DNA of 64,000 nt from contig WSXY01000002.1 in NCBI GenBank assembly GCA_009773565.1, positions 62,001 through 126,000 on the forward strand, written 5' to 3'. The notes under the pieces are model-generated. The model saw nothing but the letters and a program-made list of their open reading frames with translations. It had not been told where the DNA came from and searched no databases. Source of the stretch: Actinomycetota bacterium. Lineage in GTDB: Bacteria > Actinomycetota > Coriobacteriia > Anaerosomatales > Anaerosomataceae. This document shows, piece after piece, positions 35,407-45,146 of the stretch (positions are counted from its first letter, which is position 1; every line of letters starts with the position of its first letter). The position numbers and the translations under genes were made by a program.

Positions 35407-36078
35407 ATGTCCGACATCAAGAAGCACCAGCGCGTGAACAACATGCTCCTCGGTCCACTCGAGCGCCCCGCGCTTCAGTGGCTCGCAGCCCGCATGCCGC
35501 TCTGGATCACGCCTGACGTGCTCACCGGCATCGGGGTTGTGGCTGCGATCATGATCTTCGTCGGCTACTGGCTGACCAACCAGAGTCCGTGGTGGCTTTG
35601 GTTCGTCAACTTTGGTTTCGTCCTCAACTGGTTCGGCGACAGCCTGGACGGCACCCTCGCGCGCTTCCGCAAGATCGAGCGGCCCAAGTTCGGCTTCTAT
35701 ATCGACCACACTGTCGATGCGGTGGCCGAGTTCCTGACCATCGTCGGCATCGGGATGTCGCCGTACATGCGACTCGACATCGCTGCCTTCGCGCTCATCG
35801 GCTATCTGCTGGTGTCGGTCCACGTGTACGTGCGCACAGCGGTCGACGGGGTCTTCAAGATCAGCTATGCGATGATCGGCCCGACTGAGATGCGCGTCAT
35901 GATCATGCTCGCGAACACTGCGATCTTCTTCCGCGGAAACCCTCGAGTGACACTCCCGTACGTTGGCGAGACGACCGGTTTCGATATCGTCGGCGTCATG
36001 CTGGCAATCGGGTTGGCCGTCGCGTTCCTCGCATCCTCAACGCGCGAGGCCGTTCGACTTGCGCGGGAGGGGAAGTAG
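35407..36078 (+). CDS. CDP-alcohol phosphatidyltransferase family protein
   Basis: A 223-aa membrane protein with about six helices and the complete CDP-OH-P signature D-x2-DG-x2-AR-x8-G-x3-D-x3-D, spanning GDSLDGTLARFRKIER to GFYIDHTVD. It joins a CDP-activated lipid to an alcohol such as inositol phosphate or glycerol phosphate. The specific alcohol cannot be told. The neighbouring acyltransferase makes an inositol-type phospholipid plausible. AGGAGAAA lies upstream of the ATG. Confidence 0.85.
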   Translation: MSDIKKHQRVNNMLLGPLERPALQWLAARMPLWITPDVLTGIGVVAAIMIFVGYWLTNQSPWWLWFVNFGFVLNWFGDSLDGTLARFRKIERPKFGFYIDHTVDAVAEFLTIVGIGMSPYMRLDIAAFALIGYLLVSVHVYVRTAVDGVFKISYAMIGPTEMRVMIMLANTAIFFRGNPRVTLPYVGETTGFDIVGVMLAIGLAVAFLASSTREAVRLAREGK

Positions 36079-36082
36079 TCGG

Positions 36083-36946
36083 ATGTGGCCGTTCGGACAC
36101 CGCAAGCTTGGTCTAGCACTTGGGAGCGGAAGCGCGCGCGGTCTGGCGCACGTTGGCGTGCTCAAGGTGCTCGAGGAGGAGGGTCTCGCTCCTGATGTCG
36201 TCTCGGGCACGAGCATGGGCGCGCTCGTAGGCGCGCTCTGGTGCGCTGGCACAACGCCCGCGCGCATCGAGGAGATCGCGGGTGCTTTTGACATGCGAAG
36301 CCTCATGTCGCTCGCGGACGTGACGATCAAAGGGAGTGCGATCCTCTCTGGCGAGAAGGTCGAGGAGTTCTTGCGCAAGCACCTGCCAGCGACGTTCGAA
36401 GAGCTCCGGGTGCCCTATGCGTGCGTGTCGACCGACCTGGCATTGGGAGAGCGGGTCGTTCACCGTAGTGGCGACCTCGTGCGTGCTGTGCGTGCGAGCC
36501 TTTCCGTACCGGTGGTTCTTATGCCGGTTCATGAAGGTGCACGCATCCTTGTTGACGGGTTTCTGACCGACCCTGTTCCCGTGGAGCTTGCCCGTGAGTT
36601 AGGTGCCGACGTTGTGATCGCTGTCGACGTCTGTGGTGCCGGGCGACTCACCACCCGTGAGGGGCAGGACGAGCCGGGTGGCTGGCTCGGCGATCTTCGT
36701 GCGGCGCTCAAGGGCGAAGGGCCGCGGTCGCGCGGTATATCGGGTTTTGAGATCGCAGCGGCAACGGTGGAGGTCATGGAGCGCCAACTCGCTCTCGCAT
36801 CGCTCGCCAAAGCCGATGTCGTCATCTCGCCTGAGGTTCACGAATTCGCGGGCTATCAGTTCCTCTCGGCAGCACGGTTGATAGAGCTCGGAGAGACCGC
36901 CGCCCGTTCTGGCGTTTCGGCCATGCGACGGGCGGCGCATCGCTAG
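36083..36946 (+). CDS. patatin-like phospholipase (RssA-type)
   Basis: A 287-aa protein with the patatin elements in order: oxyanion-hole GLALGSGSARGLAHVGVL, nucleophile elbow GTSMG, and the catalytic Asp in LVDGFLTDPVPV. The family cleaves acyl esters of phospholipids. ATG 36083 has a GGAGGGGAAG site overlapping the preceding stop region and lies 4 bp after the phosphatidyltransferase gene, so the two are co-transcribed, consistent with lipid turnover. Confidence 0.88.
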   Translation: MWPFGHRKLGLALGSGSARGLAHVGVLKVLEEEGLAPDVVSGTSMGALVGALWCAGTTPARIEEIAGAFDMRSLMSLADVTIKGSAILSGEKVEEFLRKHLPATFEELRVPYACVSTDLALGERVVHRSGDLVRAVRASLSVPVVLMPVHEGARILVDGFLTDPVPVELARELGADVVIAVDVCGAGRLTTREGQDEPGGWLGDLRAALKGEGPRSRGISGFEIAAATVEVMERQLALASLAKADVVISPEVHEFAGYQFLSAARLIELGETAARSGVSAMRRAAHR

Positions 36947-37084
36947 GAACGCCGACCACGGGCATACCGCTTGTCGCTGGATTTCGACCGCACTAGCACA
37001 TCGCCGTTAGTTCGCTCTACCATGGGGTCATAGGTAGGTGTGACTTTGCGATGTGCGATGCACGTCGCGATGATGGGGAGGATC

Positions 37085-40000
37085 ATGGGAGCGCTCCTGA
37101 GCACCGAGAACGACTACCTCCTCTTCCTGGCGGGTATCGGCTTCCTACTTGTCGCGATGCAGGCGTATAGCCTTCGGCGCGTGAGCGATCGCTCGCTGCC
37201 GTGGGAGTATTTGTCGGCATTCGGGCTCGTCTTGACGCTCGTCAGTTGGATGAAGACGGTGGCGCTTGTATACCTGCCGCCGGAGCCCGTTTCCGTGGGC
37301 GCCTATCTACTCGCAGCGGTCGCCTATCTTTGTCTTGTTGAGTTCTGGCGTACCGGAGCTGCACGCCTCGGCAGATGGACGCAGTCGCCGTTGATCCTCG
37401 TTCCGCCGCTTATCCTGGTGGCGCTGGGAATCAGCACCGGACAACTTGGCATCGCCATCGCCGTTAACTACCTTCTCGGTATTGTGGCCTGTAGCTTTGC
37501 GGCATACGTCATGTTGGCGCAAGCGCGTCGAAGCGGCGCGGCGGGTCGGCCTCTCGTTATCTCGGCGGTCGCGCTTGGTGTGTACGGGCTCCTCGGCATC
37601 TTCTCGGAGCCGACTGCGCATGTCTTTCCGCTCAGTGTCTTCAACGCCACGACTTTTGAGTCGATCGTCGGAATCAGCGCACAGGCGCCACGCACGTTCG
37701 CGATACTTTTGTGCGGATGGCAACTCGGCAGCTATGTTCAGGTGCGGACGTCCGAGATGCTTGAGCCGACGGTCAAGCGCGACTATGCCCGGCTTCGTCT
37801 GCTGACGACCGCTGTGCTGCTCTTCTCGTTCGCTGTGGGCTGGGTGGCTACGAGCTTCCTCGGAAACGTGGGACTGCGAAACGAGACGGAATCGATACTC
37901 GTCCATGCGCGGGTTGCCGCCGCCGCTGTCGATGTCAAGCCGGTGAGCATGCTCAGTGGTGTCCGGGCAGACAGCATGACGAACGCGTATCTCACGGTTC
38001 AAACCCGGTTGAGTGCCATCCTTGCCGCAGATCGCAAGGACACCTACCTCTACCTGATGACGCTGCGGGATGGCAAGGCGGTCATCATGGCCGAGGGCAC
38101 CCCGGTCTCCTCTGCTGATACGGCCGAACCTCCAGGGACGCCCTACGAGGATGCGAGTCCCGAACTACTCGCGGCGTTCGAGCAGCCTCGCGAGTTCGTC
38201 GAAGGCCCGCTATCTGATGAGTTCGGCACCTGGTACTCGGCGTTCGTGCCGGTGAGAACCGCTGACGGTCGGACGATTGCATTGCTTGGCGTAGACCGTC
38301 ATGCATCTTCCGTCTCCACGGTTGTGGCTAAGGCGCGCATGAATGGCGTCTTGTTCAGTCTGGTGATGAGTCTTCTCATACTGGGTTCCTATATGGCGGC
38401 GCAGATATCACGTACGTGGGCAGCAAACGTCACCTCGACAGAACGTCGCTTCAGGACGGTCTTCGATAATGCCCCCGAGGGTATCTTCATCATGGCCCTC
38501 GCGGACAGGCGCATTCAGGAAGCGAACCCGTACATGTCCAGCTGGCTGGGCTATCCGCTCGACCAGGTCATAGGCATGGATGTGACTGAGTTGGTGGTTG
38601 TCGGTCTCGATGGAATCTCGTCATGCCTCGCCTCGCTTGAAGAGGGTGCCACCTCGGTCAGCCACGAGTGCGTCTACAAGACGGCCGATGACCGACGCGT
38701 CGATGTCGAAGTCACAGCCGTGCCGATGAGTTACGAGGGCAAGGAGTGCGTCCTCGTGTTCGCGCGTGACATGACTGTCCGCAAGCAGGCGCAGGATGCG
38801 ACCGAGTATCGTGCGCGCTTCTACGACATCGTCAGCGATATCTCGACCGGCTTCATCAATATCGAGCCCGATCGTGTTGATGAGGGTGTCGATCGCGCAC
38901 TTGAGCTTGTGGGCAGGTTTGTCGATGCGGACCGCGCGTATGTCTTCGAGCTGAATGACGGGCGCGACCTCATGAGCAACACGCATGAGTGGGTGCCGCT
39001 GCTGGCACTGTCGCGCAAGAGCAGCCTTCACAACGTCGAGGTCACGCGGTACCCGTTCATTATGGAAATGCTTGCACGGGGTGAGCACGTTGTCGTGTCT
39101 GACATACGCAGCGACACCCGTCTGTCCGACACTGAGCGAGCGCTTCTCTTGGCTGAGGGAATGAAGTCGCTCGTCGCGGTGCCGATGCAATGGCGAGGCG
39201 AGTTCATCGGGCTTCTCGGCTTTGACTCGGTTTCCCGCGAAGCGGCCTGGACCGATGATTCCGTTGTTCTTCTCCGTATGGCGGCGTTCTCCATCGTGAA
39301 TGCCCTTGAGCGCAAGCGAACGAACACCGAGGTGCGCCGGTTGACCACTGCGCTCGAGCAGAGCCCCGTCGGCGTTGCGATGACCGACACAACCGGAGCG
39401 ATAGAGTACGTCAACCAGAAGTTCATGGGCCTCACCGGTTACTCGCTTAATGAACTCCGCGGTAGGAATCCACGGATCCTCAAGTCGGGGATCACACCTG
39501 ATGAAACGTACCGAGCATTGTGGGAGACGATCACCGCGGGCAATGAGTGGCGTGGCGAGTTCATGAACCTGCGCAAGGACGGGACGACGTTCTGGTCCTC
39601 GGCGACGATCAGCCCGATTCGTGATTACACCGGACTCATTCAGCATTTCGTATGCGTCCAGGAGGACGTAACCGCGATCAAGGCGGCCGAGGACGCGATG
39701 CGGGCGGCGCAACGCGCTGCGGAGGACGCGAACCGCGCCAAGAGCGAGTTCCTGGCCTCAATGAGCCACGAGATACGTACGCCGATGAATGCCATCATCG
39801 GTATGGCTGAACTGCTCGAGGAGACCGAGCTTGCACCTGCGCAGAGGCGGTACGTGGATATCTTCAAGTCAGCCGGTGAGGCTCTCCTTACGCTCATCAA
39901 CGATGTGCTCGATCTGTCGAAGATCGAGGCCGGCAAGCTTGAGATCGAGGAGATTCCGTTCGACCTTGCGGATCTTGTCGAACGGACTGTGACCGTTCTT

Positions 40001-41320
40001 GGCATTCGCTCTCGCGAGAAAGGCGTGGAGCTGCTCGCGCGTGTCGCTCCCGGGACGCCGACGAAACTCAAGGGCGATCCCGACCGCCTGAGGCAGGTCC
40101 TGACCAACCTCGTGGGCAACGCCATCAAGTTCACCGATGACGGTGAGGTGCTCGTTACGGTCGAGATGGGCCGCGAGGTCGAGGGCCTCGAGGACGGCTT
40201 TGAACTGGCCATCTCGGTAACGGATACCGGCATCGGTATTCCTGCCGAGAAGCAGCAGACGATCTTCGAGAGTTTCACGCAAGCCGACTCATCGACAACC
40301 CGACGTTTTGGCGGCACCGGGCTGGGACTGACGATATCGCGGCGCCTCGTCGAGCTCATGGGCGGAAGGATTGGCGTCACGAGCATCGAGGGCCAGGGAA
40401 CGACATTCCACGTCAAGCTTCCTGTGAGCCGGGTCGACGCATCAGAGGCCGTACCCGAGCGCGGACTTGCGCGGCTCGACGGATTGCGCGTCTTGGTGGT
40501 CGATGACAATGCAACGAACCGGCTCATCGTCGAAGAGATGCTTGCGGCGTGGGGCTCGGTCGCCGATGCCGCCGAGGACGGTCCGGGCGGTCTGGACAAG
40601 CTTACGCGGGCGTTTGTCGCTGGAACGCCATTTGACGTTGTGGTGCTCGACAATCGCATGCCCGGAATGGACGGGATGCAGATGCTCGCGATCATGCGCG
40701 AAGATCCACTTCTCGCCGAGACGGGAATCGTGCTGCTCTCCTCAGACGCAGTCTCCTTGTCCGGACGGTTGCGCGAACTTGGCGTGAGCGACTACCTGAT
40801 GAAGCCGGTGAGGCGAACCGACCTCCACGACGCCATTGCTGCGGCCGCGGGATCGCGAATAGCACCGCTGGCCCCCGAGGCCGCTGCTTCGAACGTGCAT
40901 GCTGCGGTACAGGTGCCGATGCGCGTGCTACTGGTGGAAGACTCAGAGGACAACCGCTTCCTCCTCCTCGCCCATATGTCCAAGACCCCGCACGAGATGT
41001 TCGTCGCCGAGAACGGCGAGGAAGCGCTGGCTGCGTTCGAACAGGCGAGCGAGCCGTTCGACCTTATCCTGATGGATATGCAGATGCCGATCATGGATGG
41101 CTATGAGGCCACGCGCCGTATCCGTGCGCTCGAAGCGGTGCGTGGCGGGCATACTCCGATTGTTGCACTGACCGCGTATGCACTTAAGGAAGAGGTAAAG
41201 AGAAGTATCGATGCGGGGTGCGACGACCACCTGACAAAGCCGATAAAGAAACAAGTGCTGCTTGAGGCAGTTGCCAGCTACGCGAAGGAGGCGGGAGATG
41301 ACGGACCTGTTGGATCGTGA
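37085..41320 (+). CDS. hybrid histidine kinase with 7TM sensor, PAS, GAF and two receivers
   Basis: A 1411-aa protein. About seven N-terminal helices (residues 10-235) are followed by an extracytoplasmic segment between helices near 250 and 425, then PAS (about 450-570), GAF (about 585-745) and a second PAS/PAC (about 755-870). HisKA has His895 in SMSHEIRTPMNAIIG. HATPase_c shows DLVGNAIKFTDD-type, DTGIGIP and GTGLGLTIS blocks. Two receivers have Asp in VVLDNRMPGMDG and LILMDMQMPIMDG. ATG 37085 has GGGGAGG upstream and is preferred to GTG 37040. The HPt gene overlaps its 3' end by 23 nt. A phosphorelay from the kinase through the HPt to the downstream receiver-ATPase protein is inferred. Confidence 0.93.
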   Translation: MGALLSTENDYLLFLAGIGFLLVAMQAYSLRRVSDRSLPWEYLSAFGLVLTLVSWMKTVALVYLPPEPVSVGAYLLAAVAYLCLVEFWRTGAARLGRWTQSPLILVPPLILVALGISTGQLGIAIAVNYLLGIVACSFAAYVMLAQARRSGAAGRPLVISAVALGVYGLLGIFSEPTAHVFPLSVFNATTFESIVGISAQAPRTFAILLCGWQLGSYVQVRTSEMLEPTVKRDYARLRLLTTAVLLFSFAVGWVATSFLGNVGLRNETESILVHARVAAAAVDVKPVSMLSGVRADSMTNAYLTVQTRLSAILAADRKDTYLYLMTLRDGKAVIMAEGTPVSSADTAEPPGTPYEDASPELLAAFEQPREFVEGPLSDEFGTWYSAFVPVRTADGRTIALLGVDRHASSVSTVVAKARMNGVLFSLVMSLLILGSYMAAQISRTWAANVTSTERRFRTVFDNAPEGIFIMALADRRIQEANPYMSSWLGYPLDQVIGMDVTELVVVGLDGISSCLASLEEGATSVSHECVYKTADDRRVDVEVTAVPMSYEGKECVLVFARDMTVRKQAQDATEYRARFYDIVSDISTGFINIEPDRVDEGVDRALELVGRFVDADRAYVFELNDGRDLMSNTHEWVPLLALSRKSSLHNVEVTRYPFIMEMLARGEHVVVSDIRSDTRLSDTERALLLAEGMKSLVAVPMQWRGEFIGLLGFDSVSREAAWTDDSVVLLRMAAFSIVNALERKRTNTEVRRLTTALEQSPVGVAMTDTTGAIEYVNQKFMGLTGYSLNELRGRNPRILKSGITPDETYRALWETITAGNEWRGEFMNLRKDGTTFWSSATISPIRDYTGLIQHFVCVQEDVTAIKAAEDAMRAAQRAAEDANRAKSEFLASMSHEIRTPMNAIIGMAELLEETELAPAQRRYVDIFKSAGEALLTLINDVLDLSKIEAGKLEIEEIPFDLADLVERTVTVLGIRSREKGVELLARVAPGTPTKLKGDPDRLRQVLTNLVGNAIKFTDDGEVLVTVEMGREVEGLEDGFELAISVTDTGIGIPAEKQQTIFESFTQADSSTTRRFGGTGLGLTISRRLVELMGGRIGVTSIEGQGTTFHVKLPVSRVDASEAVPERGLARLDGLRVLVVDDNATNRLIVEEMLAAWGSVADAAEDGPGGLDKLTRAFVAGTPFDVVVLDNRMPGMDGMQMLAIMREDPLLAETGIVLLSSDAVSLSGRLRELGVSDYLMKPVRRTDLHDAIAAAAGSRIAPLAPEAAASNVHAAVQVPMRVLLVEDSEDNRFLLLAHMSKTPHEMFVAENGEEALAAFEQASEPFDLILMDMQMPIMDGYEATRRIRALEAVRGGHTPIVALTAYALKEEVKRSIDAGCDDHLTKPIKKQVLLEAVASYAKEAGDDGPVGS

Positions 41321-41636
41321 GGAGCCGGCGGATGACCGCCCGGTCGCGCACGTCGATCGAACGCTTGAAGAGCTTATTCCGCGGTTCCTTGAGCGCCGAC
41401 GCGAGGACGTTGCGACAATTGAGAGCCTCGTAGGCTCCGGCGACTTCGAGACCATCCAGTCCATGGGTCATTCGATCAAGGGTTCGGGAGGTGGCTACGG
41501 ATTCGATCCCATCACCGATTACGGCGCTGAGATCGAGGCCGCGGCCAGAGAGTGCGACGGAGCCGCTACCATCGTGGCGGCGCGTAGGATGCGAGCCTAC
41601 ATCGACGTGGTGAAAGTCGTCTTCGTCGATGAGTAG
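41298..41636 (+). CDS. HPt domain phosphotransfer protein
   Basis: A 112-aa, mostly helical stand-alone HPt protein. The phospho-accepting His58 lies in SMGHSIKGSGGGYGF, the canonical HxxKG motif. ATG 41298 is preceded by GGAGGCGGGAG inside the end of the hybrid kinase gene, with a 23-nt overlap. The next gene begins 19 nt after its stop. It would move phosphate from the kinase's receiver domains to those of the downstream ATPase fusion. Confidence 0.9.
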   Translation: MTDLLDREEPADDRPVAHVDRTLEELIPRFLERRREDVATIESLVGSGDFETIQSMGHSIKGSGGGYGFDPITDYGAEIEAAARECDGAATIVAARRMRAYIDVVKVVFVDE

Positions 41637-41655
41637 GACGCGGAAGGCAGATCCT

Positions 41656-44340
41656 GTGAAGGTATCTCCGGAAATCACCATTCTGAGCGTGGACGATGAT
41701 GCTGATATTCGGGATCTGGTAGGAACGATTCTTGGCGATCGCGGGTATCGCATTCTGACCGCGGCAAGCGCCACAGAGGCACTGGGAATCCTCGCAGACA
41801 GGCCGGTCGACCTCATCCTGCTCGACGTCATGATGCCGGAGGTCGATGGCTACATGTTCTGTGACGCGGTCCAGGAAGCAGATCTGGCGCCGCTCACGCC
41901 CATCATCTTCATGACGGCACTCAGCGAGGCCGGCGACCGTGCGCGCGCGTTCAGTTGCGGTGCGGTCGACTACATGGTGAAGCCGATCTTGCGCGAGGAT
42001 CTCGTCGAGAAGGTTGAGCACCACCTTGCGACGGCGAGCAACTGGTGCGATATCGACGAGCATGAGCCGTGCGAGAGCGACGATGCCGCTGTTGATGATT
42101 ATGTGAGGTTCCGGGACCAGATCGCCCGGGGCTTCGAAGCCGATTCCTCGCAGCGAGCGGCCGTTGTTGCAATGCGTCCGGAAGAGGTCTATCTCGTCGG
42201 CAGGGCAGTCGGCATCACTCCCGACAAGATGGCTGAAAGCATCGCCAGGTTTCTCTCGCTTGAGTACATGTCATTGATCGACGTGAGCACCGTCGCGTTG
42301 GGGACGCTTCCCATCGCGTTCTGCCGCAACAATCTCGTGGTGCCTGTTGCGACGCCTGACGCTCTGATCTTTGTGTTTGCCAACCCGTTCAACTGGGAGA
42401 TCGTCGACATCGTTCAGCGGCACGCTCCGAGCGAGCTGCCGGTCAAGATCGCGGTCGGGGATCCGGATGCCATTCGCGCTCTCTTCCGGCAGGGTGGGCT
42501 TGAGGCTCGCTCCGTAGAAGAGCCCGCGCAGGAGGCTGAAACGCTCTCAGAGCAGCAAAGCGCCTCTGATGACTCCACCGTCTCCGCGGCTGATATGGAA
42601 TCGCGACCGATCGTCTTTATCGCAAACAGCCTGATCGCCTCGGCGGTTCGTGAGCGGGCGAGTGATATCCATATCGAGCCGAAAGAGTCGGTGTGCCACG
42701 TCAGGTTCCGTATCGACGGTGACATGCGCGACATGATGACGCTGAAGCGACAGACGGCGCACATGCTCGTCTCGCGCCTCAAGGCGATCGGCGGTCTCGA
42801 TATCGCCGAGCATCGGCGGCCGCAGGACGGCATGGTGGAGACGACGGTCGCCGGTAAGCGGATCAAAATGCGGCTTGCGACGACTTCGGGGCCGTACGGC
42901 GAAAGCATGGTCATCCGTATTCTCGACACCTCGACCACGCCGAGTACGCTACAGGAACTCGGAATGACCGCGGATCAGGCCAAGCGCCTCTATGGCTACG
43001 CCGAGCGTGCCCACGGAATGATTCTCGTCGTGGGCCCCACGGGCTCCGGCAAGACGACAACGCTCTACAGCGTCTTGTCCAGCATTGACGCTGACCGTCG
43101 AAGCCTCATGTCGGTTGAGGACCCGGTCGAGTACGTCATTCCGCGCGCCAACCAGCAGCAGGTCAACGACAAAGCTGGCGTTACTTTCGAGAACCTTCTC
43201 AAGTCCTCGGTGCGCCAGGATCCCGACGTGCTCTATCTTGGTGAGATCCGCGATCAGTTCTCGGCGCGCACGGGCCTCGACTTCGCATCGACTGGTCACC
43301 TGACAGTCACAACGCTGCACACGTCGAACGCGACCACCGCCATCTTCCGGCTCGAACGCTTGGGTATCGAGCGCGGAATGATGGCCGACGCCGTGCTGTG
43401 TATCGTGGCGCAACGACTTCTCAAGCGACTGTGCCCGCTCTGCTGTTCGGTTGCGCCCATCACCGAGGAGGAGCGGGCTCTGCTTGAGCCGTTCACCGAC
43501 GAGATACCGCCCGAGGTCGCGCATCCGGTCGGTTGCCCCGAGTGCCGTGAGGGATATCGCGGACGTGTTGGTGTCCAGGAGGTACTCGACTTCGATCGTG
43601 ACGTAGCGAACTGGATCCGAGATGGCATCCCTGTGAGCGATATTCGGCGTCGCGTACGCGCGCGTGGATCATACCTGCTGACTGACAGCGCAATTGACAA
43701 GGTGCGCTCCGGTGATCTGTCGGTCGCCGATGTGTACGAGCGTGTTCTTGTTGAAGAGGAGCCTGCGGGCGACACCGCTGCCGCGGAACCCAGGCCCGTC
43801 TCAGCGCTGTTCCAGCAACTCGATAGTGAGGCGCTGATCGGTCAGAAGTGTGCCGGGGCACCCGACGCTGCGGCTACCTTTCCCCGTCCGTGGGGGTCAA
43901 CGCCGACAGGCGCGTCCGATGAACCCGGGGACGGGGCGTCAGATGAAATGCTCATCGGGGCGGCCGAGGCGCGTCACCGACTGCGTGTGCTCATCGCCGA
44001 TGACGATCCGCCAACCAGAGATCTTCTCGCATCCGTTCTGAGCGACGCGGATTATGACGTATCGCTTGCCGCTGATGGCGTGAGCGCACTTGCTCGCGTT
44101 CATGAGCAGCCGTTCGATCTCATCCTCTCCGACGTCAATATGCCCGGTCTCGATGGGCTGGCGATGCTCGACCAGCTACTCCGCGAAGGAATCACCACGC
44201 CCGTGATCATGCTGACCGGTGTTGCGGACGGCGAGTCAGAAGCATCGGCGCTGCGGCTCGGCGCCGTGGACTTCATTCGGAAGCCGGTGCGCAAAGACGT
44301 ACTATTGCTCCGCGTAAGGCGGATACTGGAGCACCGCTAG
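41656..44340 (+). CDS. receiver - MshEN - GspE/PilB ATPase - receiver fusion
   Basis: An 894-aa protein. The first receiver (about 6-122) has Asp57, Thr87 and Lys109. A MshEN-like domain (about 170-280) contains IARFLSLEYMSLIDVSTVAL. The GspE/PilB ATPase (about 310-700) has Walker A GPTGSGKT (460-467), Walker B ending LGEIRD (528-533), His-box TTLHTSNAT with His555, and the Asp-box region RASDIHIEP. Zinc-type cysteine pairs CPLC and CPEC follow. The second receiver (about 770-890) has Asp826 and Lys retained in FIRKPVRK. All catalytic elements are intact. GTG 41656 has GGAAGG 8 nt upstream; an ATG at 41629 lacks such a site. It is probably the output of the phosphorelay encoded just upstream, driving a pilus or type II secretion-like machine encoded elsewhere. 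Confidence 0.88.
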   Translation: MKVSPEITILSVDDDADIRDLVGTILGDRGYRILTAASATEALGILADRPVDLILLDVMMPEVDGYMFCDAVQEADLAPLTPIIFMTALSEAGDRARAFSCGAVDYMVKPILREDLVEKVEHHLATASNWCDIDEHEPCESDDAAVDDYVRFRDQIARGFEADSSQRAAVVAMRPEEVYLVGRAVGITPDKMAESIARFLSLEYMSLIDVSTVALGTLPIAFCRNNLVVPVATPDALIFVFANPFNWEIVDIVQRHAPSELPVKIAVGDPDAIRALFRQGGLEARSVEEPAQEAETLSEQQSASDDSTVSAADMESRPIVFIANSLIASAVRERASDIHIEPKESVCHVRFRIDGDMRDMMTLKRQTAHMLVSRLKAIGGLDIAEHRRPQDGMVETTVAGKRIKMRLATTSGPYGESMVIRILDTSTTPSTLQELGMTADQAKRLYGYAERAHGMILVVGPTGSGKTTTLYSVLSSIDADRRSLMSVEDPVEYVIPRANQQQVNDKAGVTFENLLKSSVRQDPDVLYLGEIRDQFSARTGLDFASTGHLTVTTLHTSNATTAIFRLERLGIERGMMADAVLCIVAQRLLKRLCPLCCSVAPITEEERALLEPFTDEIPPEVAHPVGCPECREGYRGRVGVQEVLDFDRDVANWIRDGIPVSDIRRRVRARGSYLLTDSAIDKVRSGDLSVADVYERVLVEEEPAGDTAAAEPRPVSALFQQLDSEALIGQKCAGAPDAAATFPRPWGSTPTGASDEPGDGASDEMLIGAAEARHRLRVLIADDDPPTRDLLASVLSDADYDVSLAADGVSALARVHEQPFDLILSDVNMPGLDGLAMLDQLLREGITTPVIMLTGVADGESEASALRLGAVDFIRKPVRKDVLLLRVRRILEHR

Positions 44341-44400
44341 AGATCGACCCCTTGAAGTACGCCTGCAACGCTATGTTGACCGTGTTTGAGAGGAGTTCCC

Positions 44401-45093
44401 GTGCGCCAGCTCTCTTCGCGTACTCGCGTTACCCTGGTCGCCCTCATCGTCGGAGCTGTCATCGGCTGCGTGGTCTCGGTGCTTATGACGCCACCGGACG
44501 AGAAGCTCGGCACGATGGTGCGCTTTGTGATGTTCCACGGTGCGTCGACCTGGGTGAACCTGCTGACCTTCACACTCGCCGGTGCCGCAGGACTCGCGTT
44601 TGCGCTCGGGAGCCAGGGCGTCCGGGTGTGGGGCGAGGCGTTTCGGTGGATATCGTTGCCGCTGTGGGTCATCAACAGCATTCTCGGTCTGCTCTCGATG
44701 CAGCTCATCTGGGGCGGCATTCTGTGGAGTGAGCCGCGACTCGGTATGACGTTCGGCGTGCTCGGCGGTGCGCTCGCCATCTTCGCGGTGCAGCTGATCT
44801 TCGACGCACCCCGCGTCACAGCCGCACTGGATTCGCTCCTTGCAGGCACCGTGTGGACGCTCGTGCTCGTGCTGCCGAACCTCTTCCACCCCGACAGCCC
44901 GATCTTCCAGTCGGGCAACTGGGCGTTCATCGTGCCGTTCCTTGGCATGGTCGCCACTATCGCCATCGTCGCGCTGTCGCTGGCGGTTCTCATCGCGCGG
45001 CGTGGTAGTGATGAGCCCGGCGGGATTGTGTTTGGTGTTGATCCGGACGCGCCTGCTCCCGTGCTGGTCGGTGCGGCATCCTTCGAGAAATGA
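44401..45093 (+). CDS. CcmC-like six-helix membrane protein
   Basis: A 230-aa protein with about six transmembrane helices. The block FVMFHGASTWVNLLTF recalls the His-containing helix of CcmC/CcsA heme-handling proteins, and LIWGGILWSEPRLGM resembles their Trp-rich loop in a weakened form. A heme-handling or cytochrome c assembly role is thus possible but not certain. GTG 44401 has GAGAGGAG upstream. It precedes another small membrane protein gene in the same direction. Confidence 0.5.
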   Translation: MRQLSSRTRVTLVALIVGAVIGCVVSVLMTPPDEKLGTMVRFVMFHGASTWVNLLTFTLAGAAGLAFALGSQGVRVWGEAFRWISLPLWVINSILGLLSMQLIWGGILWSEPRLGMTFGVLGGALAIFAVQLIFDAPRVTAALDSLLAGTVWTLVLVLPNLFHPDSPIFQSGNWAFIVPFLGMVATIAIVALSLAVLIARRGSDEPGGIVFGVDPDAPAPVLVGAASFEK

Positions 45094-45146
45094 GAGAGGC
45101 CCGCGCGTAGTACACATGTGGGGACGGACTGAAGGGCGATGATCGC

